From the NCBI RefSeq assembly GCF_003610555.1, contig NZ_RAPQ01000012.1, positions 1 through 64,000 of the forward strand: a stretch of DNA of 64,000 nt, given 5' to 3'. Origin of the DNA: Marinifilum flexuosum (GTDB lineage: Bacteria; Bacteroidota; Bacteroidia; Bacteroidales; Marinifilaceae). Below the pieces are notes generated by a model, which did not search any database, was not told the origin of the DNA, and worked only from the letters and a program-made list of their open reading frames with translations. The position numbers and the translations under genes are program-made. Of this stretch, positions 18,986-27,457 are shown piece by piece (the first letter of the stretch is position 1; every line of letters starts with the position of its first letter).

Positions 18986-19564
18986 TTACTTTTTATAAGA
19001 ATAATGACCAATAATGGTATACTTATTCAGCAAATCTTCCACCACCTGACCTGCTCCAATATTGTGAACAAACAATGGTCTTTTCCCATCGCGAGACACC
19101 TGATCAATTACAATTCCAATATGAGTTATTCCACCGCCCAGGTCCCAACAAACGATATCACCAGGCAAGTAATCCTTTGGATTTCTGTTTTTGGTTTTGA
19201 TCATCCCTTTGCGCTCGAAAAAAGTCATCAAATTCGGCACTCTTCTGTGATCGATGTTTTTATCGGTGGTTTTCAGCCCCCAATTTTTAGGGTACAGTGC
19301 AAAGTTGGCCTTCATATCCTCATGCACCTCCTTTTGCAAATCGATTCCCAACAAGCGATAAGCACGAATTACTACATCAGTGCACACTCCTCTATCTGAT
19401 GGAACATCACCATTAGGATAATCAATTGCAAAATAAGATGGATCGTAAACCACATGTTGCTTGGTGAGTTCTTTTGCCGCATCAGACAACTTTTTATTAA
19501 ACTCTTGCGCAAAGGTCGCAAGTGAAAAAGATAGAATAAAAACACTTACAATTAATTTTCTCAT
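18986..19564 (-). CDS. DUF1287 family secreted protein
   Basis: The 192-residue protein has a cleavable signal peptide (residues 1-19, ending FAQ). It matches DUF1287, an NlpC/P60-like fold: DRGVCTDVVIRAYRLLGID holds the putative catalytic Cys, and GDIVCWDLGGGITHIGIV the His. A periplasmic amidase or peptidase acting on cell-wall peptides is the likely role, but none is proven for the family. The start lies 10 bp from repeat copy B, so its promoter may be inside that element; copy A lies just beyond its stop. Confidence 0.87.
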   Translation of the reverse strand: MRKLIVSVFILSFSLATFAQEFNKKLSDAAKELTKQHVVYDPSYFAIDYPNGDVPSDRGVCTDVVIRAYRLLGIDLQKEVHEDMKANFALYPKNWGLKTTDKNIDHRRVPNLMTFFERKGMIKTKNRNPKDYLPGDIVCWDLGGGITHIGIVIDQVSRDGKRPLFVHNIGAGQVVEDLLNKYTIIGHYSYKK

Positions 19565-19573
19565 ACTTTTTTG

Positions 19574-19738
19574 TTTATCCCCTAGGGGGAAATTAAAAAC
19601 ATATTCTCTAATTCTACAATCCTTTAATCGCTACGCGATAGATTCATTACAATAGAACTTCATAAATTTTGCCCATAGGGCATACTCGATTGTAACAAAT
19701 GTCAACTCTGTATAAAAACTACTCCGTAGGAGTTAAAC
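19574..19738. repeat. dispersed palindromic repeat element, copy B
   Basis: The layout matches copy A (18818-18975) but the sequence has diverged; CCCCTAGGGGG and GCCCATAGGGC are each nearly palindromic here. It abuts the start of the DUF1287 gene. The two copies are in the same orientation. Confidence 0.75.
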
Positions 19739-19824
19739 TAACAACAATTTACTTAATCTACAGAACAATCTAAAATTTATTGCTAAATTCAAAGATGTAA
19801 TTTCAAAACCCGAACCCTAAATGC

Positions 19825-20601
19825 ATGGCCATGACTGACGAACAAGATTTGCAAAACTTATTAAACGAAATCAATGCCATTGACGAAGCAGATATCAAAA
19901 AGCCTGCCATACCATTCGAAATTTACATTTATGAAGCAGAACGCCTATACACAAGGGCGAGTGAAGATTTGCCGAAGCTAACTGCCATAAATATGCCTAC
20001 CGATCTGATTGACAATTTGCGTATGCGAACCAACGCACTAAGAAAAGCACAATTGAACTGGGTAGAATTAAATAACGATAAGAAAAAAGCAAATGCCGAT
20101 TGGAAAGCTGCAAAACCAGAATTACTAAAGCTTCACAAAGAATTAATTCAAAGCTTTCAGTTTGCCTTTAGAAACAACGAAGTTGCCATGCAAAAATTAT
20201 CAAAGATCAAGAAAGGTAGATCTATGGATGACATGTTGATGGATCTTTGTTCACTTTCTGTTTTGGGGAAGGACAATTCAAAACTGCTCGAAGCCATCAA
20301 TTTCGATCTTTCTCTTCTCGATCGCGCAGCAGAAACTTCGGAACGAATGGCTAAAGTAAAGGCAAATAAAAATGCCCGCTTGTACTTTCAGGATGATATG
20401 CTTATAATCAGAAACAAAGCCTATACACTACTAAAAGAATGTGTTGATGAAGTGCGAAAACATGGACAGTTTGCTTTTGCTGATCAACCAAATATAGCAC
20501 AAGCTTACGCAAGCAAGTACAGGAGAGAAAAGAAGAGAGAGTATCTAAAAAAGTGCAAATTAAATAAGTCCGTTACCAAGAATGAGCCATCCACACCATA
20601 G
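19825..20601 (+). CDS. unrecognised all-helical protein next to 21-bp symmetric array
   Basis: The 258-residue protein is not one I recognise. It is predicted almost entirely helical, with an acidic N-terminus (TDEQDLQNLLNEINAIDEAD) and a strongly basic C-terminus (KYRREKKREYLKKCKLNKS) that could contact nucleic acid. There is no signal peptide or membrane segment. ATG at 19825 is the first usable start; a second ATG is two codons on. The final codons (PSTP, stop) already lie inside the first CCACACC unit of the array at 20591, so gene end and array are physically joined. A link between protein and array is inference from position only. Confidence 0.75.
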   Translation: MAMTDEQDLQNLLNEINAIDEADIKKPAIPFEIYIYEAERLYTRASEDLPKLTAINMPTDLIDNLRMRTNALRKAQLNWVELNNDKKKANADWKAAKPELLKLHKELIQSFQFAFRNNEVAMQKLSKIKKGRSMDDMLMDLCSLSVLGKDNSKLLEAINFDLSLLDRAAETSERMAKVKANKNARLYFQDDMLIIRNKAYTLLKECVDEVRKHGQFAFADQPNIAQAYASKYRREKKREYLKKCKLNKSVTKNEPSTP

Positions 20602-20855
20602 ATAAGTATAGCCACACCATTATATTAATAGTCCACACTACAACACAATTGCTCCACACCATTTACGATCATCTCCACACCCTATTTCCCTTGATCCACA
20701 CCCTAATCGCATTGCTCCACACGGCGTGGAGATAACAAACGATAGTGTGGATCAATAATTTATTGGGGTGGAGCTTCTATGTAACAGTGTGGCTTATTTT
20801 ATTTATTGGGTGGATATATCAATTATAAGTGTGGTCCTAACACATCAATGTGTGG
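20591..20855. repeat. mirror-symmetric 7+7 array of CCACAC motifs with exact 21-bp period
   Basis: CCACAC begins at 20591, 20612, 20633, 20654, 20675, 20696 and 20717, every step exactly 21 bp. The inverted motif (GTGTGG, GGGTGG or GCGTGG) ends at 20729, 20750, 20771, 20792, 20813, 20834 and 20855, again every 21 bp. Each left start and its right partner sum to 41446, so the array is symmetric about 20723, where CTCCAC/GTGGAG form a hairpin. The 15-nt spacers differ in sequence and mostly do not pair. A T or A often flanks the motif toward the outside. It lies between the convergent genes 19825-20601 and 20911-21738. Twenty-one bp is two helical turns, so all motifs face the same side of DNA; as RNA it would give a ladder of short helices. 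Confidence 0.95.
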
Positions 20856-20910
20856 CATATGTTTTCATCCTTAATGGCAAACTCCCCGCAACCTATGAAT
20901 CCACAGTAAT

Positions 20911-21738
20911 TTAATATTCAAACTGTTGCACTTCCTCACTATCGGGCACTTGTAACAAAATCATAGATGTCATTGCCGAAGCAAGTATGAATTTAATATC
21001 AGAAGGTAAATCGGATCTCAGCCAAACCCTTTTTTTGAACAAACCTAACATTCCCCCGCTATGATATTGAACAGCGCACAGAGATTTTCCATTCTCGATA
21101 AACTCATAACCTAAGGCAGGATACATTTTAGGTCTATCACCAGTTTTGGTAGAAATAACAGGAACAATCTCAATCTTCCTTGTTCCATTGCTTAAATAAG
21201 CTTTGCTTATATCTTCAACACTGCTCCCATACACCAATTCCATTGTTAACAACCAATATTCATTCCCTATGATATTTGTATTTATTGAGGACGACAGGAA
21301 ATGAGAATGCCTTCTTATTTCATTGTTCCCCAAATAAAAATCTACCCCCCAACAATCTTTAAGTATTCTTACAGCTCTATTTTCTTTCGTTACAATATTG
21401 GTAAGTCCAGTAACTCTGGCTGAATCTAAATCACTAACCAACATGAAAGAAACCTCATTTTTCACACTAGTTTCTACCTTTGATTCTATAAAATTTGAGC
21501 TTTCTCTAGGCTCAGAAGCATCCATTTCAATTTCGAGTGCATAATAATCTCCAAACCTTACACCCCACTTCGATTTTTTAAGATTCAACTTTACTTGCAA
21601 CACTTCTGCACTGGTCAAAAGCTCGTCACTAATGATAATATTCTTTCGCTGCGACTCCGCAAAAGAAGCACTTACCAAGCAGTCTGAACAAGCTATATTT
21701 AAAACAAAAAACACAATACACAAACAGCAAATTTTCAT
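20911..21738 (-). CDS. exported protein of unknown function
   Basis: The 275-residue protein has an N-terminal hydrophobic signal (residues 1-25) with several cysteines (CCLCIVFFVLNIACSDC), so it is exported, possibly as a lipoprotein. The remainder is beta-rich with repeated polar stretches and no family I recognise. Its 3' end faces the symmetric array, 55 bp away. An upstream AT-rich gap separates it from other genes. Confidence 0.7.
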   Translation of the reverse strand: MKICCLCIVFFVLNIACSDCLVSASFAESQRKNIIISDELLTSAEVLQVKLNLKKSKWGVRFGDYYALEIEMDASEPRESSNFIESKVETSVKNEVSFMLVSDLDSARVTGLTNIVTKENRAVRILKDCWGVDFYLGNNEIRRHSHFLSSSINTNIIGNEYWLLTMELVYGSSVEDISKAYLSNGTRKIEIVPVISTKTGDRPKMYPALGYEFIENGKSLCAVQYHSGGMLGLFKKRVWLRSDLPSDIKFILASAMTSMILLQVPDSEEVQQFEY

Positions 21739-21855
21739 GACCCTATATTTAAGTTTTCGCTCTATACAAAGTTACGAATTCACTATAGGGCTTTCAAAAA
21801 AATACATCTTTAGATTATTGGAAATCAACATCTAATTTAACCTATAAGTTCATCT

Positions 21856-21891
21856 AAAAAAATCTCCCTGCTCATTACTGAACAGGGAGAT
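21856..21891 (-). terminator. rho-independent terminator
   Basis: ATCTCCCTG and CAGGGAGAT form a perfect 9-bp stem with a 12-nt loop, followed on the minus strand by T6. It lies 42 bp past the receptor gene stop. Confidence 0.88.
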
Positions 21892-21932
21892 TGCAATTAA
21901 ACTAATTATATGTAGTTGTTGTAAGCTAGCTA

Positions 21933-24359
21933 TTACATGAAACCACCGCCACCTTGCGTTTCGCGATTGTCTCTACGCTTACGTTGCTTGGCTTTGTTTT
22001 TACCACTACCAAATCGGTAAGAGAATCCCAGGTAAGCAGTTCTACTTTCCCAATGGAACTCACCATTTTGACGGTATGGCACTTCCGAATCAAACTTGAA
22101 CTTCATTCCTTCAAAAATGTCGTTCACTCTAAAGGTAATGGTACCTTTTCCTTTCAATACACGGTAGCTTGCACCAGTATTAATCATCCACATCGGATCA
22201 ACTTCGAACTGCAAGTCTTTTCCGCCACCACGATACATGGCAAACAACTGGAATCTTAACTTTTTGGTTGCAGTAAAGCTGTTGGCAACACGCACATTGA
22301 ACGAATTGTTGGTAATCTCTAAGTTCTCGCCATTCGAAACTCCTGTTTCTTTCTGGATATACAAATCGGAACTTGCATTCATCGACCACCACTTAAAGAA
22401 TCGGTAATTTGCCGATAACTCAACACCATAACGATCATTATCGTCGGTGTTATAGTACGACATCTCTACCTTTTCAATATCTTGTGGATCTTTATTCAAC
22501 ACTCGTGAAATGTTTCCGCTAACACGGCGGTAGAATACTCCAATTGTTGCCGATCCTTTCTTTAATCCTTTTGTGTAATTGAACTCAAACGAGTTGGTAA
22601 ACTGAGGATCCAATTCTGGATTTCCAAAAGAACTAATCAAAGGTGTACTCCACTCTCGAATAGGATTTACCTGTCTGATTGAAGGACGATCGACTCTTCG
22701 ACTGTAGCTCAACTGAAATTGATTCCTCTCACTTGGATTAAAGGTGAAGAATACCGAAGGATAAACTGTAAATCTGCTATCGGTATATTTTGCCTTTTCA
22801 TCGCCTTTGATAAAATCTCCATCCACTTCATATTGCTCCAATCTTGCACCTACTTGCATCGAGAATTTATCGATTTTATGGTTCAAATTCACATATCCTG
22901 AGTAAATACTTCTGTCGTAGCTAAATGCCGAATTATCAACCTTAGTATTGGAAAAATCAAATTGATCGGTTACTCGTAAGTTATCTGTATCATTCAGCCT
23001 TAACTCCAAACCCATTTCCAATTTTGTGTTTTCTGACAACGGATTTGTGTAATCTAAATTCAGAAGTGTATTGGTATATTCATTTTCAATATTATCTGAG
23101 TAATTGGAATTGCGATCATCTGGATTTAACAATTCTCTATAAGATGCATCTTCAGGAGCATCGCTCTCACTATAGGTAGCTTCAAACTCCAAGTTGTGCC
23201 CTTCTTTCTCAAAATCGATTTTATAGTTAATGTTGTAGGTTCCTGTTGAATTATCGGTTTTTGAATTCATCAAATTGTGGAAGTCCAAACTATTACCTCT
23301 GTAAATCTTGGTTGTTCCTTCAAAATCACCATCGCGAAAGTTCTGAGTTGTGTAAAAAGAAAGTGTATTCTTTTCGTTCAAATAAACATCAGCACCTACT
23401 TTTAATAAGTGAGAGTAATTTTCACTATCGAAATTAAATTTCTGATGAAGATCATCTGATAAGATTGCCTGTCCATTTTCATCCAAAGCACTTCTTAAAA
23501 CATCACCATAATTATTTCTTTTACCACCGTTTGCTCCATAATTTAGGAAAAAGTTCACTTTCCCTTGCTTGTAATTCATATCAAATGAACCGTTAGCACG
23601 TGTATTTTCACCACGAGTTACACCCATATTTACATTGGCATTAAAACCAATATTGGCATTCTTGTTCAAAACGATATTAATAATTCCACTCATTCCTTCC
23701 GGATTGTACTTTGCCGATGGATTGGTTATTAACTCGATACTTTTAATCGATGTAGAAGGAATCTGTTGCAACAATTGCGATGGGCTGATATTGGTAGGCT
23801 TACCATCAACCAAAATTCTTACATTTTCGTTACCTCTTAAACTAACAGCACCAGTCTGACTATTCACACTTACCGATTGTACATTATCCAACACCTCAGA
23901 AGCAGTTGCACCTGCAGCAGTAAGATCTTTTCCAACGTTTACCACCTTACGGTCAATTTTCTGAGTAATAGTAGATAATTCAGCTCTAACGGTTACCTCA
24001 CCCAACATCTCCGTATCCTCTTCCAAATGAACAGTGCCTAATTTGTGCGCCTTTGTTTTAGAAAAATCCAACTGTCTTGTATAAGGTTTGTATCCCATAA
24101 ATTGTATTTCAACCACATTTTTCCCTTCAGGGATTTTCTTAATGATGAATTTTCCTTCAACATCAGTAATCCCTCCTGTAAGAATTTTTTCATTGGCATC
24201 ACGTATCACTACATTTACATATGGCAATGGCTCTTTAGTTTTCTGATCTAATATTACACCCGTTAATGAACCGCTTTTTACCGCAGTTGTAATTTCAGTT
24301 TCTGCAAAAACTGAAAAGCTCAACAACAACAAAACAACTATTAGTAGTTTTTCTTTCAT
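21933..24359 (-). CDS. outer-membrane beta-barrel receptor (TonB-dependent-like, OMP_b-brl_3 type)
   Basis: The 808-residue protein has a signal peptide (1-19), a carboxypeptidase-regulatory-like domain (about 30-105; GSLTGVILDQKTKEPLPYVN), a plug domain (about 115-225; RGNENVRILVDGKPTNISPS and NPSAKYNPEGMSGIINIVL) and a long C-terminal beta barrel ending in FGSGKNKAKQRKRRDNRETQ and a glycine tail. This is the family 3 outer-membrane barrel receptor group of Bacteroidota. The ligand is unknown; there is no SusD-like partner, so it is not a typical glycan locus. Single gene with its own terminator. Confidence 0.9.
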   Translation of the reverse strand: MKEKLLIVVLLLLSFSVFAETEITTAVKSGSLTGVILDQKTKEPLPYVNVVIRDANEKILTGGITDVEGKFIIKKIPEGKNVVEIQFMGYKPYTRQLDFSKTKAHKLGTVHLEEDTEMLGEVTVRAELSTITQKIDRKVVNVGKDLTAAGATASEVLDNVQSVSVNSQTGAVSLRGNENVRILVDGKPTNISPSQLLQQIPSTSIKSIELITNPSAKYNPEGMSGIINIVLNKNANIGFNANVNMGVTRGENTRANGSFDMNYKQGKVNFFLNYGANGGKRNNYGDVLRSALDENGQAILSDDLHQKFNFDSENYSHLLKVGADVYLNEKNTLSFYTTQNFRDGDFEGTTKIYRGNSLDFHNLMNSKTDNSTGTYNINYKIDFEKEGHNLEFEATYSESDAPEDASYRELLNPDDRNSNYSDNIENEYTNTLLNLDYTNPLSENTKLEMGLELRLNDTDNLRVTDQFDFSNTKVDNSAFSYDRSIYSGYVNLNHKIDKFSMQVGARLEQYEVDGDFIKGDEKAKYTDSRFTVYPSVFFTFNPSERNQFQLSYSRRVDRPSIRQVNPIREWSTPLISSFGNPELDPQFTNSFEFNYTKGLKKGSATIGVFYRRVSGNISRVLNKDPQDIEKVEMSYYNTDDNDRYGVELSANYRFFKWWSMNASSDLYIQKETGVSNGENLEITNNSFNVRVANSFTATKKLRFQLFAMYRGGGKDLQFEVDPMWMINTGASYRVLKGKGTITFRVNDIFEGMKFKFDSEVPYRQNGEFHWESRTAYLGFSYRFGSGKNKAKQRKRRDNRETQGGGGFM

Positions 24360-24720
24360 AATACTTTTTAATTTGTTAGTGGGTTTAAAAATTAGACTAC
24401 ATCAAATCAATCATCACATCTACTTGTTATTTACCCCAAATTTCGTTTCGATATTTGTATTAAAACGCGTAGTCAGTTAGTAAATACGAACGCCTTATTC
24501 AGACATTCTCCACAATACAATCAGAGATAGTGCCAAAAATCACATATAACACATTTTCAACCAGTAAGATTATAGATATTTTATTTTCATGTTCGATAAC
24601 GGACAGATTGATGTACGGTTTCAGATAGGACATTCAGGTTCCATCTACAAGAAAACACTTCTCCTAAACAGCAATTTCAATAAACATTAAACGAGCTTAT
24701 TCACAAGAAAATTAAAATAA
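24360..24720. other. intergenic region upstream of the receptor gene
   Basis: About 360 AT-rich bases lie between the receptor start and the terminator of the next unit. The region must hold the receptor promoter. I see no RNA gene, repeat or coding frame. Confidence 0.5.
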
Positions 24721-24745
24721 AAAAAAGGATGGCAAATTGCCACCC
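24721..24745 (-). terminator. rho-independent terminator
   Basis: The minus strand reads GGGTGGCAA, TTGCCATCC and then a T8 run; one G-T pair interrupts the stem. It ends the flavodoxin/ferredoxin gene. Confidence 0.8.
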
Positions 24746-24768
24746 TAGTATTTTAAACGCTAAAAATG

Positions 24769-25551
24769 TCACACAAAGAACTCGGGCTCTTTTCTTTCTG
24801 AACAATTCTTAAATAACATATTTTTTATTTGCCCCATAAATGGAGTATCAAATAATCTTGCGTCTTCCGGACAAGATTTCACACAAGCACAGCACCAGAT
24901 ACATTCTTCAGCATTCGTTACTACTGATGCTTTAATATCTATTACTTTGACTGGACATACATCTGCGCAAATTCCGCATAAAGAACAATTCTCTGATATG
25001 GTTCTAGGTGCCATTACTGCAGCATTAGGCACTTCCTTATAAGGATAATTACCAGGAACCTCAACTGGTTTTTCGTCAGCACTCTGAATTTTCTCAACAA
25101 TTCTATTGGCAAACTCTTTTGCTTTCATCATGTCTTTACCATCCGGACGATTATGAGCAATTGGTTTATCTTCGCTCGAGTATGAATGCTCACCTATGAA
25201 AGCAGCAGCAGCAATTGGCACAAAGCCTAATTCAATACTCAAGTCCTTTAGTTCAAGTAGTGCATCATCAAATTCCCTATTCCCATAAACAACCACTATA
25301 ATCACCGGAGCTTTATTTGCTTTGCACTTTCTTAATCGGGCAACAGCCTCTTTTGGCAAACGCCCTTTGTACACAGGAATGGCCATTAGCGTCAATTCAT
25401 TTTCAAATCTCTTGCTTTCCAAATCTGTAAGATCTGGCTTTGTAATATCAAATTCACTGATGACTTGAACATCTAATTCTCGTCCAATATACTGGGCTAT
25501 TTTTTTACTGGTGTTGGTCGGAGAAAAGTAGATTAGGTTAATTGATGACAT
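24769..25551 (-). CDS. EFR1-type flavodoxin/ferredoxin fusion protein
   Basis: The protein (260 residues from the ATG at 25551) joins an N-terminal flavodoxin-like domain (YFSPTNTSKKIAQYIG binds FMN phosphate) to a C-terminal 2[4Fe-4S] ferredoxin domain with two Cys clusters: CSLCGICADVCPVKV and CIWCCACVKSCPEDA. A start 12 codons upstream is possible, but the chosen one fits the family start, SSINLIYFSPTNTSK. It is a cytoplasmic electron carrier, common in anaerobes, and suggests an anaerobic or facultative lifestyle. The redox partner is unknown. Confidence 0.9.
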   Translation of the reverse strand: MSSINLIYFSPTNTSKKIAQYIGRELDVQVISEFDITKPDLTDLESKRFENELTLMAIPVYKGRLPKEAVARLRKCKANKAPVIIVVVYGNREFDDALLELKDLSIELGFVPIAAAAFIGEHSYSSEDKPIAHNRPDGKDMMKAKEFANRIVEKIQSADEKPVEVPGNYPYKEVPNAAVMAPRTISENCSLCGICADVCPVKVIDIKASVVTNAEECIWCCACVKSCPEDARLFDTPFMGQIKNMLFKNCSERKEPEFFV

Positions 25552-25572
25552 ATTCACATTCACTTTATTGCA

Positions 25573-25607
25573 TAAAAAAAGCACCAAGGTTTTTCAACCT
25601 TAGTGCT
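25573..25607 (-). terminator. terminator of the tRNA cluster
   Basis: GCACTAAGGTT and AACCTTGGTGC form an 11-bp stem (one G-T pair) with a short A-rich loop, followed by T7 on the minus strand. It lies 10 bp after tRNA-Ser. Confidence 0.88.
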
Positions 25608-25616
25608 TATATTCTG

Positions 25617-25701
25617 CGGAGAGAGAGGGATTCGAACCCCCGGTACGTTGCCGTACAATGGTTTTCAAGACCACCGCATTCGACCACTCTGCCATCTCTC
25701 C
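25617..25701 (-). tRNA. tRNA-Ser(UGA)
   Basis: The 85-nt cloverleaf has acceptor arm GGAGAGA/TCTCTCC, anticodon loop CTTGAAA (anticodon TGA), a long variable arm as expected for class II tRNA, and T loop GGTTCGAATCC. The CCA end is not encoded. It is the last gene of a five-tRNA minus-strand cluster. Confidence 0.95.
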
Positions 25702-25709
25702 AAAATTTG

Positions 25710-25782
25710 AGCGGGAAACGGGACTCAAACCCGCGACCCTCAGCTTGGAAGGCTGATGCTCTATCAACTGAGCTATTCCCGC
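25710..25782 (-). tRNA. tRNA-Gly(UCC), copy 1
   Basis: Acceptor GCGGGAA/TTCCCGC, anticodon loop CTTCCAA (anticodon TCC), T loop GGTTTGAGTCC. The discriminator is U. The sequence is identical to the copy at 25930-26002. Confidence 0.95.
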
Positions 25783-25825
25783 AAGAATTTTTTTTCAAAG
25801 ATTGAACTTTTTCAATCTGATTTTG

Positions 25826-25908
25826 TGGGGAGAGCAGGATTCGAACCTACGAAGACGAAAGTCAGCGGAGTTACAGTCCGCCCCAGTTGGCCACTTTGGT
25901 ATCTCCCC
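25826..25908 (-). tRNA. tRNA-Tyr(GUA), copy 1
   Basis: Acceptor GGGGAGA/TCTCCCC, anticodon loop CTGTAAC (anticodon GTA), a long variable arm and T loop GGTTCGAATCC. The discriminator is A. Identical to copy 2 at 26043-26125. Confidence 0.95.
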
Positions 25909-25929
25909 AAATAATTTTCAATACGTTTG

Positions 25930-26002
25930 AGCGGGAAACGGGACTCAAACCCGCGACCCTCAGCTTGGAAGGCTGATGCTCTATCAACTGAGCTATTCCC
26001 GC
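25930..26002 (-). tRNA. tRNA-Gly(UCC), copy 2
   Basis: The sequence is identical to the tRNA-Gly at 25710-25782. Together with the following tRNA-Tyr it forms a duplicated cassette. Confidence 0.95.
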
Positions 26003-26042
26003 AAAATATTTTCAAAGATTGAACGTTTTCAATCTGATTTTG

Positions 26043-26125
26043 TGGGGAGAGCAGGATTCGAACCTACGAAGACGAAAGTCAGCGGAGTTACAGTCCGCCC
26101 CAGTTGGCCACTTTGGTATCTCCCC
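26043..26125 (-). tRNA. tRNA-Tyr(GUA), copy 2
   Basis: Identical to the tRNA-Tyr at 25826-25908. It is the first gene of the cluster, next to the promoter near 26177. Confidence 0.95.
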
Positions 26126-26176
26126 AAAAGCAATCGCTATGTAAAAGAACTGTTGTTTGTTTCTCGATTGCGGTTG

Positions 26177-26207
26177 CAAATATAGGGGCTTTGGCAGAAT
26201 ATACAAG
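26177..26207 (-). promoter_or_regulatory. probable promoter of the tRNA cluster
   Basis: On the minus strand CTTG (26204-26207) precedes TATATTTG (26177-26184) by 19 bp, matching the Bacteroidota pattern TTTG-N19-TAnnTTTG with one change. It lies about 50 bp upstream of the first tRNA-Tyr. Confidence 0.6.
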
Positions 26208-26533
26208 GGCTACCAAGCTTTTTTTTGAAAAAAAACTAAGTTTTTTATGTAAGTGTTTGATTTCCTAGTAAATATTTTTGTCATTTTTTTCAAATACTTT
26301 TTTCAAGTAAATATCACACTACCCCAACAACACCTTAACGTCACAATGTCAATGCATTACGACAATATTTTCAACTTCACCTTTAAACCAGTTACATTCT
26401 AAAGCATTGAATCTTAAGCTTCGGAGCATTTAGAGTTCTTTTATTGATTATATTCGATGATGTACTTGCGAATCGTTTTTAAAATATTCTTGAAATTAAT
26501 TCAACAATTACATTTTCGAAATAATAGTAAAGC
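26208..26533. other. intergenic region between divergent units
   Basis: AT-rich, with several T and A runs. It must carry the promoter of the lipid-kinase gene. I see no RNA gene or repeat in it. Confidence 0.5.
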
Positions 26534-27400
26534 ATGGAGAAAATTCTTTTCATTATAAATCCAATTGCAGGTAAAAAAACAGGCAAAAATATCAATCAGG
26601 ATATTATTCGATATTTGGATACCGATAATTTTAAACCTCATTTTAAGTATTCGGAATATGCCGGGCACATTTCGGAGATTGCAAAACAAGCATTGATAGA
26701 AGAATACAAAGTAATTATTGCTGTTGGCGGTGATGGCACGGTAAATGAAACTGGAAGGATTTTGGTTCATTCCAATATTCCAATGGGAATAATTCCCATA
26801 GGATCGGGAAATGGACTCGCCAGGCATCTTAGAATTCCCCTATCTGTAAAAGGTGCAGTAAGACTCATTAATAAGATGGATATCCTTCAGATGGATGCCA
26901 TAAGAATAAACGGCATGTATTCATTTTGTGTAGCAGGAATAGGATTTGATGCTGAAGTCAGCCGAATGTTTCAGAAAATGAAAGCCAGAGGACTTTTCTC
27001 ATATATTATAGCTTGCTTGCGTTGTTTTAATCAAAGTAAAAACCAAGACTTCATTGTACGCATCAAACAGAAAGAACATCACTTAAATGGTTTCATGATG
27101 TGCTGTGCCAATGCAAGTCAGTTTGGAAACAACGCCTACATTGCCCCTGGTGCAAATGTTTCGGATGGAATTATAGATCTGGTATTGGTTAAAAAGCCAT
27201 CTTACCTACAAATTCCCATATTTGCCTTTAAAACATTTACAGGAACACTAAAAAATCACTCATTGTATAGCAGAATAAATGGAAGTGAATTTGAAATCAC
27301 TCAAGAGAATGATTTTGCGCATTTAGATGGAGAACCAACAAAGGTAGGGACGAAGTTTACTGTAGCTATTGAAGAAAAAGCACTACCAGTAATTTATTAA
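26534..27400 (+). CDS. diacylglycerol kinase-like lipid kinase (YegS/DgkB family)
   Basis: The 288-residue protein shows the catalytic domain motif VGGDGTVNE and the phosphate-binding GSGNGLARHL of the diacylglycerol/sphingosine kinase family, plus a C-terminal beta sandwich ending FAHLDGEP. It phosphorylates a lipid alcohol using ATP at the membrane surface; the exact lipid is unknown. Starts at ATG 26534 and stands alone, followed by a bidirectional terminator. Confidence 0.9.
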   Translation: MEKILFIINPIAGKKTGKNINQDIIRYLDTDNFKPHFKYSEYAGHISEIAKQALIEEYKVIIAVGGDGTVNETGRILVHSNIPMGIIPIGSGNGLARHLRIPLSVKGAVRLINKMDILQMDAIRINGMYSFCVAGIGFDAEVSRMFQKMKARGLFSYIIACLRCFNQSKNQDFIVRIKQKEHHLNGFMMCCANASQFGNNAYIAPGANVSDGIIDLVLVKKPSYLQIPIFAFKTFTGTLKNHSLYSRINGSEFEITQENDFAHLDGEPTKVGTKFTVAIEEKALPVIY

Positions 27401-27406
27401 AACAAA

Positions 27407-27436
27407 AAAACGGAAACCAATAAAGATTTCCGTTTT
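27407..27436. terminator. bidirectional terminator
   Basis: AACGGAAA (27409-27416) pairs with TTTCCGTT (27427-27434); A7 lies before and T4 after it. It separates the convergent lipid-kinase and TPR genes. Confidence 0.8.
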
Positions 27437-27457
27437 CGAATATTTTATAAAAGATGA

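Noticed and set aside
20591-20855. CRISPR array
   Set aside because: Repeats are only 6-7 bp, reverse orientation at the centre and have a 21-bp period; no cas genes are present in the window.
25542-26206. Short open frames across the tRNA cluster on both strands
   Set aside because: They translate tRNA sequence (repeated [20 protein letters not shown]) and are shadows of RNA genes.
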